NCBI GenBank assembly: GCA_002408105.1
Contig: DHQM01000158.1
Location: 2,375-13,385, forward strand
DNA from: Gammaproteobacteria bacterium UBA5338
Lineage (GTDB): Bacteria; Pseudomonadota; Gammaproteobacteria; Pseudomonadales; UBA5862
Length of the DNA: 11,011 nt
Direction of reading: 5' to 3'
Position 1 is the stretch's first letter. Each line of letters begins with the position of its first letter. Positions 1 to 5,552 of the stretch are shown here, one piece after another. The notes under the pieces were generated by a model. The model worked only from the letters and a program-made list of their open reading frames with translations, was not told where the DNA came from and did not search any database. The translations under genes and the position numbers were made by a program.

Positions 1-1
1 T

Positions 2-14
2 TAATCGATTGATT
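2..14 (-). promoter_or_regulatory. Possible IHF binding site
   Basis: Read on the minus strand, AATCAATCGATTA fits the IHF consensus WATCAANNNNTTR at every defined base. It lies about 20 bases upstream of the -24 element of the sigma-54-like promoter, in the most AT-rich stretch of the window. IHF commonly bends DNA between a distal activator and a sigma-54 promoter, so the position makes sense. The motif is short and chance matches are common in AT-rich DNA; any activator sites would lie off the left edge. Confidence 0.4.
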
Positions 15-32
15 TATAAGATTATTTATTTT

Positions 33-48
33 TGGCACAAATTTGGCT
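33..48 (+). promoter_or_regulatory. Sigma-54 (-24/-12) promoter of the PEP-CTERM gene
   Basis: TGGCACAAATTTGGCT matches the sigma-54 consensus TGGCACGNNNNTTGCW at all defined bases but two. The invariant GG (34-35) and GC (46-47) are separated by exactly ten bases, as required. Transcription would start near 58-60, leaving a leader of about 75 bases before the ATG at 134. PEP-CTERM genes in exosortase organisms are known to be controlled by the PrsK/PrsR two-component system, whose regulator is of the sigma-54-activator type, so the family knowledge and the sequence agree. No convincing sigma-70 promoter was seen in the same stretch. Confidence 0.6.
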
Positions 49-62
49 ATCCCCTATGCGCT

Positions 63-81
63 GGCCGCCAGTAGCGCGGCC
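63..81 (+). other. Small hairpin in the 5' leader
   Basis: GGCCGC (63-68) and GCGGCC (76-81) form a perfect 6-base-pair stem with a 7-base loop, just after the predicted transcription start. An alternative pairing of GCGCT (58-62) with AGCGC (73-77) excludes it. It may stabilise the 5' end of the mRNA or mean nothing; no known riboswitch is recognised. Confidence 0.25.
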
Positions 82-133
82 GTCCAACGCATCACAGTTG
101 AACACGCACACACGCAAAGAAAAGGGGAACGCC

Positions 134-847
134 ATGCACCAACGCAACCGCAGCCGCTTTGCCGTCGGACTCGTTGCAGCCGCCGGCCTCGTGGCCACCG
201 CGCAGATCCAAGCGACGCCGATTACAGTCGATACCAACCTGTGGACCCTGGACACCGCGCCGTCGCACGGTGGCAGCACCACCTCCTGGACCTCGGTTGG
301 GGGCAACCAAGCCATTCAAAACACCAACACCAATGGCTCGCTGATCAGCAACTTCAGCTACACCGGCGATTTTGTGTTCTCCGGCAAGTTGACACCAACC
401 ACCGCCTCCTTTAACGACGACGACATTCTCGGTGTGGTCTTCGGCTGGACCGACGCTGCGAACCACTACCGCCTCGGCTGGGAGCAAGGTGGCTGGAACG
501 ACACTTCCGGCGCGAGCGGGCTTTGGCTGGTTCGAGAACAGGGCGGAGTCAGCAGCATTCTGTTTCAACAAGAGCTGTTCTGGAGCGACAATGTGGCGTA
601 CGACTTCGAAGTCGGGCGCAGTGGCAATCAGATTTCCTTCTCTCTTGCAGGGGTAAGCCAATCCTTTGTCGACACCACCTTCATGAGCGGAAAGGTTGGC
701 TTCTACACCGAGAGCCAAACAGCCCGATTTGAAGGCCTGAGCAGCGCTCCACAGCCACCGGGTGCAACGGTCCCAGAGCCTGGCAGCTTGGTTCTGCTTG
801 GTGCTGGGCTGCTCGGTGCCGGCGCTGCCCGGCGGCTGCGCCGCTAA
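134..847 (+). CDS. PEP-CTERM sorted exported protein with LamG/thrombospondin-C-like domain
   Basis: A 237-residue protein. Residues 1-27 form a signal peptide (basic start, hydrophobic 9-22, cleavage likely after IQA). The C-terminus is a classic PEP-CTERM sorting signal: VPEPGSL at 213-219, a hydrophobic segment (about 218-230), then the basic tail ARRLRR. Such proteins are processed by an exosortase during export to the envelope or extracellular matrix; no exosortase is in this window. The middle region (about 75-202) reads as a beta-sandwich; FNDDDILGVVFGW at 93-105 followed by NHYRLGWEQ resembles the Ca-binding part of thrombospondin C-terminal/LamG-like domains. That resemblance is by eye. 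The ATG at 134 was chosen because a GGGGAA ribosome site lies just upstream and the signal peptide begins there; an in-frame ATG at 32 would sit inside the promoter. Function is unknown, perhaps matrix or carbohydrate binding. Confidence 0.9.
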   Translation: MHQRNRSRFAVGLVAAAGLVATAQIQATPITVDTNLWTLDTAPSHGGSTTSWTSVGGNQAIQNTNTNGSLISNFSYTGDFVFSGKLTPTTASFNDDDILGVVFGWTDAANHYRLGWEQGGWNDTSGASGLWLVREQGGVSSILFQQELFWSDNVAYDFEVGRSGNQISFSLAGVSQSFVDTTFMSGKVGFYTESQTARFEGLSSAPQPPGATVPEPGSLVLLGAGLLGAGAARRLRR

Positions 848-876
848 GCGCCCATCTCCGATGGGTTAAAACACAG

Positions 877-904
877 AGGGGGCCCTTCACGGCCCCCTTT
901 TTTT
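877..904 (+). terminator. Rho-independent terminator after the PEP-CTERM gene
   Basis: An 8-base-pair perfect stem (877-884 with 891-898), almost all G-C, encloses a 6-base loop and runs straight into a T tract ending at 904. It begins 29 bases after the stop codon and separates this gene from the converging folA. On the minus strand the hairpin is followed by only a weak T-rich stretch, so it works mainly for the plus strand. Confidence 0.92.
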
Positions 905-926
905 GGAAGGGCCCGACGGCGCGGCC

Positions 927-1448
927 TCAGCCCCCAGGCGCAGTTTGCTTTCTGATCAGGGTGGTGAAGCTGAAACCGGGTGTGTTCTGCGAGGCTGGGT
1001 GATCGGCCCGCTCAGTGATTTGCCAGTCATGCCAGTCCCATTCCGGGAAACGCGTGTCCCCCCCAACCTGCAAATCAATCAGGGTCAAATAGAGCCTGGT
1101 CGCTCGAGCCAGCGTCTGTGCATACAGATTGCCCCCGCCAATCACCATGACTTCCTCGGCGCCGGAGCGCGCCGCACTCGCTTGTGCCAAGCGAAGGGCC
1201 GTGTCCAGATCATGTGCCACCTGTACGGCCTTTGGGCGGTAGTCGGACTGGGCGCTGACCACGATGTTGTCGCGCCCGGGCAACGGCTTGCCGATGGACT
1301 CAAAGGTTTTGCGGCCCATGACGACTGGTTTGCCAAGGGTAAGTTGCTTGAAGTGCCTCAGGTCTTCAGGTACATACCAGGGCATCTGGTTGTCACGGCC
1401 GATGATTCGATCTCGGTCCATGGCGGCAATCAGGGCGATGGGAACCAT
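927..1448 (-). CDS. folA: Dihydrofolate reductase
   Basis: A 173-residue cytoplasmic enzyme that reduces dihydrofolate to tetrahydrofolate with NADPH, supporting thymidylate, purine and methionine synthesis; it is the trimethoprim target. It aligns along its whole length with E. coli FolA (159 residues). Visible landmarks: the IIGRDNQMPW loop at 15-24 (the Met20-loop region), catalytic acid Asp29 in PEDL, VMGRKTFESIG at 43-53 for NADPH binding, Arg59 in PLPGR for the folate glutamate, MVIGGG at 101-106, and LYLTLID with Thr122. The start at 1448 is chosen because GAGGTG lies a few bases upstream and the protein then begins like other FolA proteins; an in-frame upstream ATG at 1523 would add 25 residues with no family match. 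It stands alone, divergent from the crotonase gene (79 bases between starts) and convergent with the PEP-CTERM gene. Confidence 0.97.
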   Translation of the reverse strand: MVPIALIAAMDRDRIIGRDNQMPWYVPEDLRHFKQLTLGKPVVMGRKTFESIGKPLPGRDNIVVSAQSDYRPKAVQVAHDLDTALRLAQASAARSGAEEVMVIGGGNLYAQTLARATRLYLTLIDLQVGGDTRFPEWDWHDWQITERADHPASQNTPGFSFTTLIRKQTAPGG

Positions 1449-1527
1449 GGGGCACCTCGGTGGAACTGAGGAAGCAGGGCGGCGGGCCACACCCAACCCG
1501 AGACATGCCCCCACAGCGAGCAAACCA

Positions 1528-2232
1528 ATGAAAAAATTACAATATCAAATTAAAGACGGGCTCTGCTCGATTCAACTCGACGACGGCCGCGTCAACGCCA
1601 TGAACCTGGACTTTTTTATGGAGTTGCACGAGGCCTTGGACCAGGCGGAAAAGTTCCGCTGCCGTGCCGTCAGCTTTCGTGGCCGCGAGGGCCTGTTCTC
1701 GGCCGGATTGGATCTCAAGTACATGCCAACACTTGAGTCCAAGGCCCGGGCTCGGTTCTCGCAAACCTTTGCGCGCACCATTTTGCGCGTCTTTACCTTT
1801 CCGATTCCGACCGTGGCAGCGGTGACCGGACACGCCATCGCCGGCGGAGCCATCCTGGCGTTCGCCTGTGATCGGCGAATCATATTGGCCGGCAACCACC
1901 GGGTGCAGATGAACGAGATCAAAAACCGCATGGCGCTGCCGAATTGGATGTCGTTGATTTGCGCCACAGCGATTCCGGCGCACCGGCTGACGGAACTCAC
2001 CCTCCACGCCCGCGCCTACAACCCAGAAGAAGCCGTGGCCGCGGGGCTGTTCGAAGCCACCGCGCAGGACCTTAACGACCTCGACGCGCAGGTGACAGCG
2101 TGCTACCAGGACTACTTTGAGTTCGACCTGCCAAGTTATGCAACCACCAAACGCTGGATGCGCAGCCGGGCCGCAGAAGAAGCCCTGGTGCACTTAAAAG
2201 ACGTACAGGCGAGCACCTTGTTCGAGGACTAG
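1528..2232 (+). CDS. Crotonase-family protein, probable delta3,delta2-enoyl-CoA isomerase
   Basis: A 234-residue protein of the enoyl-CoA hydratase/isomerase family, acting on acyl-CoA in the cytoplasm. The two oxyanion-hole segments are visible: FSAGLDLKYM at 57-66 and GHAIAGGAIL at 101-110. Where true hydratases carry a Glu after the GGG loop (GGGCEL), this protein has Ile109, while the second catalytic Glu is kept as Glu130 in QMNEIKNRMALPNW. The stretch CDRRIILAGNHRVQMNE closely recalls mitochondrial enoyl-CoA isomerase ECI1, which works with a single Glu. I therefore infer isomerisation of 3-enoyl-CoA to 2-enoyl-CoA in oxidation of unsaturated fatty acids, although another crotonase reaction is possible. 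It is a little shorter than typical hydratases (about 255-260). The start follows a weak AGCGAG site; in-frame upstream starts lie inside folA on the other strand. The stop overlaps the converging prenyltransferase stop by 4 bases. Confidence 0.85.
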   Translation: MKKLQYQIKDGLCSIQLDDGRVNAMNLDFFMELHEALDQAEKFRCRAVSFRGREGLFSAGLDLKYMPTLESKARARFSQTFARTILRVFTFPIPTVAAVTGHAIAGGAILAFACDRRIILAGNHRVQMNEIKNRMALPNWMSLICATAIPAHRLTELTLHARAYNPEEAVAAGLFEATAQDLNDLDAQVTACYQDYFEFDLPSYATTKRWMRSRAAEEALVHLKDVQASTLFED

Positions 2233-3155
2233 CCAGCCACAGCGATGGCAAGGGTCAGGGCAGCACAGACCACCACCTGGGTCGCAATGACGGCACGGAT
2301 GGTGCCAAGCCAACCGGATTGGTAGTCCGTCGCAGTGGCACTTCTCCAGAGCGCACATGCAGCGAACGGAGCACACGCCCAAACCACCAGCGCAGGCGCT
2401 GCCAACCACCCGAGCCACACCGCCAAGCTGGTGCCGGCGAAGGGCGTCAGCACCGCAAGACGCAGTGCAGCCTCTGCGCGACCCGCCCCCCACCGCACCG
2501 CACAGGTGCGCTTGCCGACCCGCGCATCCGCCCAGCGGTCCGGGAAACCATTGACCAGCAGGACCGCCCCCGACAAGGGGGCAATTGCGAGGCCAAGCAC
2601 CCAAGGGCCCAACTCCCAGGCTGTGCCGGTCTGGATCCGGTAGGCGCCAACCACGGGCAGCACCCCATAGCAGAGGGCGATGACCGGCTCGCCCCAACCA
2701 CGCGACTGCAGGCGCCAAGGAGGCAACGAATACGCCACCGCACAGGCTGCACCGACGGCACCGTACCGCAGAAGCTCCAGGTCCCACCAAAAACTCAGGA
2801 GCAGTCCCGCCGACACACCGGCGGCCAGCAAACCCCAGCCCGTCGCCGCCACCTGAGCGGGCCGAAAGCGACCGGCTTGAATGAAGCGGCTGCCGCCCGC
2901 CCAAGGTGTGAGCGGACGGGTGTTGGCAGCGTCGCAGCCGTTGAGGTGGTCGGCGTAGTCGTTGAGCAGGTTGGCGGCCGCAGCGATCAGCAGCACCGCC
3001 GCCAACGCCAAGCCGGCGGGTCCCCACTGCCACGCCGCCGCCTCCGCCGCGCCAAGCACGGTGCCCAATGCCACCGGGCCTACCACAACCACCAGAAATC
3101 CCGGACGCGGCGCCAACACCCAATCGACCCAAGACCCCGAATCAGCTTCAGTCAC
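2229..3155 (-). CDS. UbiA/MenA-type prenyltransferase
   Basis: A 308-residue polytopic membrane protein of the UbiA superfamily, which transfers a polyprenyl chain to an aromatic or other acceptor in the membrane. The two Mg-pyrophosphate motifs are present: NLLNDYADHLNGCD at 62-75 (Asp66, Asp69, Asp75) and PDRWADARVGKRT at 205-217 (Asp206, Asp210). GGSR at 87-90 and YSLPPWRLQSRGWGE also fit the MenA-like branch better than UbiA proper. About eight or nine hydrophobic segments are visible. The acceptor cannot be told: dihydroxynaphthoate is possible, but no other menaquinone genes are here. The GTG at 3155 is preferred: it lies 17 bases after the DUF2905 stop and gives a usual N-terminus (WVLAPRPGFL). 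The in-frame ATG at 3368 would overlap nearly the whole DUF2905 gene. Likely last gene of a three-gene operon. Confidence 0.87.
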   Translation of the reverse strand: MTEADSGSWVDWVLAPRPGFLVVVVGPVALGTVLGAAEAAAWQWGPAGLALAAVLLIAAAANLLNDYADHLNGCDAANTRPLTPWAGGSRFIQAGRFRPAQVAATGWGLLAAGVSAGLLLSFWWDLELLRYGAVGAACAVAYSLPPWRLQSRGWGEPVIALCYGVLPVVGAYRIQTGTAWELGPWVLGLAIAPLSGAVLLVNGFPDRWADARVGKRTCAVRWGAGRAEAALRLAVLTPFAGTSLAVWLGWLAAPALVVWACAPFAACALWRSATATDYQSGWLGTIRAVIATQVVVCAALTLAIAVAG

Positions 3156-3172
3156 CTGCGCCGTGCCGGGCG

Positions 3173-3376
3173 CTACCACCGGCGCCACAACCACAGCACC
3201 AGCGAGAGCACGGTGCTCACCAGGACCATGGAAGTGATCGGCAGCCAAACTTTGAACCCAGACCGATCGATGAAGATGTCGCCAGGCAACCGGCCAAGCG
3301 GCAGCTTGCTGAGCCATGGCCAAGCGACGCCGGTCAGCACCAGAATCGCCCCGAGCAGGATCAACCAACGGTTCAT
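3173..3376 (-). CDS. DUF2905 small membrane protein
   Basis: A 67-residue protein with two membrane segments (about 4-20 and 45-64), a short polar linker and a basic end (RRW). The linker contains LGRLPGDIFIDR at 27-38, the family signature GRLPGDI, followed by the usual aromatic/Pro start of the second helix (VWLPIT). DUF2905 proteins are widespread and of unknown function; this one is full length. It starts 43 bases after the metallo-beta-lactamase gene stop and ends 17 bases before the prenyltransferase start, so it is probably co-transcribed with both. The ribosome site before the ATG is weak, suggesting dependence on upstream translation. Confidence 0.88.
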   Translation of the reverse strand: MNRWLILLGAILVLTGVAWPWLSKLPLGRLPGDIFIDRSGFKVWLPITSMVLVSTVLSLVLWLWRRW

Positions 3377-3419
3377 GGCAACAGCTCGATTGGCTGCAGG
3401 CCTGTGGCGCGCCGCAACA

Positions 3420-4571
3420 TCAGAACCCTCGGGTTTCGCCAATGTCCATGATCCAGGCGCGGCCTGGGTCGAGCCCGCGCTCGGCGGCTGCCGCGGTGAA
3501 CCGCTGAGGGGCCTCCACCAGGCCGTCGAAACCGAGCGCGACGGTGCCCCAGTGCAGGCCCACCAGTATCTCGGCCTGCACGTCGAGCCCAATCTGCAGG
3601 CAATCCGCCGGCGCGCAGTGGTGCCCGCGCATGACCTCGCGGGGCAAGAAAGCACCGATGGACAAGACCGCCAGATCGAAGGGGCCATACCGGTGCCCGG
3701 TTTCTGCGTACACAGGCCCATACTCCGCATCGCCTCCAAAATAGACCCGACGTCCACTGTCTGACTTCAGGGCAAACCCGGCCCAGAGCGTGTCGTTGGT
3801 GCGCCACAGACTGCGCTTGGACCAGTGGATCACCGGCAAAGCAGTCACATCTAGACCACCTACCCTCAGCTGTTCGTGCCAGTCCAATTCGACCACGAGC
3901 GAAAACCCTTGCTCACGAACAAGCTCCGCCAGTCCCAAGGGCACAACCACCACCGGATCCTGGCGTTCGGCAATTGCCTGCAGACTCGGGAGGTCGAGGT
4001 GGTCGTAGTGGCTGTGGCTGATGAGTATCAGGTCGATGGGCGGGAGCTCTTCAACGCTGAGGGCTGGAGGGACCGCGCGCTTGGGCCCGAACGGCGGAAG
4101 CGGCGAGCAGTGGTCGGTGAACCAGGGGTCAGTCAGCACTTGATGCCCATCCAGTTCGATCAACGCGGTCATATGGCCGATCCAGGTGATGCTGTCTTGG
4201 CCTACAGCAGACTGCACTGCGGCGCGCACGTCCGAACGGGGCAAGGTGTGGCCCTCAGCGATCGCAGGGTCGAACCGTTGAAACGGGAACCGCACCAGAA
4301 AAGGCAGGGTGGTCCAGAATCCGTTCGGTTCGGGGCTGTTCGGTGGGTTACGAAAGCCGTCGGACAAATGGTGGAACGGCGCACCCCCCTGGTGGGTGCC
4401 GGGTGCGCAGCCGATCAGCAGCAGACAGAACAGGGCGAGGCTGCTATGTTTGCGCCACCTGTCGGCCCGCGCCAGGGTCCCGCCTGCGGCCCCTGCGCGA
4501 CCCACCCACCACAAACGGACCCGCGCCAAGTGGCTGCCAGATGTCCGGCCTATTTTCGGTTGTTGTGCCAT
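3420..4571 (-). CDS. NAPE-PLD-like metallo-beta-lactamase-fold lipoprotein
   Basis: A 383-residue predicted metal-dependent hydrolase of the COG2220 / N-acyl-phosphatidylethanolamine phospholipase D type. The zinc motif SHSHYDHLD gives His186, His188, Asp190 and His191; further ligands appear as His249 (PVIHWS), Asp281 (GGDAEYG) and His340 (GLHWGT). Number and spacing match human NAPE-PLD closely (His185, 187, Asp189, His190, His253, Asp284, His343, from memory). RFPF and WIGHMTALIELDG before the zinc motif are also typical. A hydrophobic stretch ending in LLIGC (Cys55) is a lipobox, so the protein is probably anchored to the envelope and may act on phospholipids or related esters there. The ATG at 4571 gives an unusually long 54-residue leader and leaves only 35 bases to the divergent gene; a GTG at 4505 with GGTGG nearby gives a more normal signal peptide and is a serious alternative. 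First gene of the cluster with DUF2905 and the prenyltransferase. Confidence 0.87.
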   Translation of the reverse strand: MAQQPKIGRTSGSHLARVRLWWVGRAGAAGGTLARADRWRKHSSLALFCLLLIGCAPGTHQGGAPFHHLSDGFRNPPNSPEPNGFWTTLPFLVRFPFQRFDPAIAEGHTLPRSDVRAAVQSAVGQDSITWIGHMTALIELDGHQVLTDPWFTDHCSPLPPFGPKRAVPPALSVEELPPIDLILISHSHYDHLDLPSLQAIAERQDPVVVVPLGLAELVREQGFSLVVELDWHEQLRVGGLDVTALPVIHWSKRSLWRTNDTLWAGFALKSDSGRRVYFGGDAEYGPVYAETGHRYGPFDLAVLSIGAFLPREVMRGHHCAPADCLQIGLDVQAEILVGLHWGTVALGFDGLVEAPQRFTAAAAERGLDPGRAWIMDIGETRGF

Positions 4572-4606
4572 TTTTCAGCCAGTTGCGCCCAAACCGCGGG
4601 CATCTT

Positions 4607-5521
4607 ATGAAAGCGAGGCGCCAAGCGCCAACCCCACGCCTGCGCTCGGGTGCGGTTTGGGCCGGGCTGGCGCAATGCACCGCTGCAATCTGGAGCGGGC
4701 TGAGTTCGGCGACACCGCCAGGCACTGCGGGCGGCCCCCAGGTGCGCTACGCGTCGATGCTGCAGGCGCAGGCGGCCGTGGACGACCACGGCCGTCACGG
4801 TTGGAGGCTGGTCACTGACGTCGAGCTGCCAAACGGAATCCGGGGCATCGCGTTTTTCGACACCCAATCAGGGACCCGCGCTGGCGAGGACCTCGGCTGT
4901 GAAAGCCTCGGACTCGGCATCACCCAGTCTCTCCTGGCAGCACAGCGGTTCGGAGCACAGCTCTCCCGGAGCCACTGCGCCGCGGGACTGAACCTCCGCG
5001 ACGCAACCCTGACCGCTGATCTGGGCTGGTCGGACTGGTCCAGCCAGTTGAGTCTACGCCACCGCACCCTGGACCTGTCGGGCGCTGCCACAGCCGAACG
5101 GGTCCGAACCGAAGCCGCCGGCTGGGGGTTGGCACTGAGCTACCTGGGCGACGATGACAGCAGCGCGACCTTGCGGGTACAGGACGACCGCTATTCGAAA
5201 CCGGCACTGGACCGCGCGCAGTCCAGTGCCCCGGGGTTGTTCGAGGCGCTTTCAGCACCTTCGGTGCTCGGCATCAGCCAGTCAATTGAGCGCCTTGGCT
5301 ACGGCCTGGACTTCGTGACCGCAGAAGGGCCCCACCAATACGGTTTCACTTGGTGGCACAGCGAGGGCGCCGCAGTTGACCGGGATGCCGACACGCTGCG
5401 CCTGTTTCACTATCGGCCGCTGTCACCAGGACTCGGCCTGGATGCCTCGGTGGGCGCGCAATGGGGTGCAGTGGGGGGGGTGCGGTTCTTCACCGCCTGG
5501 GGACTCAGTCTTTTCTGGTGA
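4607..5521 (+). CDS. Unknown exported protein, probable outer-membrane beta-barrel
   Basis: A 304-residue protein I do not recognise. The N-terminus is basic (MKARRQ, RLR) followed by a modestly hydrophobic stretch (15-34), with possible cleavage after SSA at 35. The rest has alternating polar/non-polar runs separated by Gly/Asp/Ser turns, as in beta-barrels: roughly 129-158, 172-195, 219-252, 263-285 and 289-304. The chain ends in an aromatic strand, FTAWGLSLFW, like the C-terminal insertion signal of outer-membrane proteins, although the last residue is Trp rather than the commoner Phe. Cys98 and Cys124 could form a disulfide. It is divergent from the NAPE-PLD-like lipoprotein, with which it may share a regulatory region, and converges with the SLC13 gene. 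The ATG at 4607 has no strong ribosome site; no better start was seen. Confidence 0.7.
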   Translation: MKARRQAPTPRLRSGAVWAGLAQCTAAIWSGLSSATPPGTAGGPQVRYASMLQAQAAVDDHGRHGWRLVTDVELPNGIRGIAFFDTQSGTRAGEDLGCESLGLGITQSLLAAQRFGAQLSRSHCAAGLNLRDATLTADLGWSDWSSQLSLRHRTLDLSGAATAERVRTEAAGWGLALSYLGDDDSSATLRVQDDRYSKPALDRAQSSAPGLFEALSAPSVLGISQSIERLGYGLDFVTAEGPHQYGFTWWHSEGAAVDRDADTLRLFHYRPLSPGLGLDASVGAQWGAVGGVRFFTAWGLSLFW

Positions 5522-5535
5522 GCTGTACCCACTCC

Positions 5536-5549
5536 AGCCGGTTCCGGCT
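5536..5549. terminator. Inverted repeat between converging genes, weak terminator candidate
   Basis: AGCCGG (5536-5541) and CCGGCT (5544-5549) form a perfect inverted repeat centred on TT, foldable as a 5-base-pair stem with a GTTC loop on either strand. It lies in the 31-base gap between the stop codons of the barrel-like protein and the transporter, a natural place for a shared terminator. Neither side has a T tract, so intrinsic termination would be weak. Confidence 0.35.
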
Positions 5550-5552
5550 AGA

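Noticed and set aside
92..718. A 208-codon minus-strand frame opposite the PEP-CTERM gene
   Set aside because: No family resemblance, and the opposite strand has a signal peptide, a PEP-CTERM signal, a ribosome site and a terminator.
2194..3132. A 312-codon minus-strand frame overlapping the prenyltransferase
   Set aside because: It is another frame of the same strand, Gly/Arg/Cys-rich and low in complexity, while the neighbouring frame holds complete UbiA motifs.
2319..3764. A very long open frame on the plus strand (481 codons)
   Set aside because: It lies opposite the prenyltransferase, DUF2905 and lipoprotein genes, which all have clear family motifs. Its translation is rich in Arg, Pro, Gln and Ala with no domain or membrane pattern, as expected from an antisense frame in GC-rich DNA.
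3876..4610. A 244-codon plus-strand frame
   Set aside because: Antisense to the zinc-site half of the metallo-beta-lactamase gene and overlapping the start of the barrel-like gene; no recognisable features.
5340..5375. Another TGGCAC followed by a correctly spaced GC, resembling a sigma-54 promoter
   Set aside because: It lies inside the barrel-like coding region, lacks the TTG part of the -12 element, and no plus-strand gene begins downstream.
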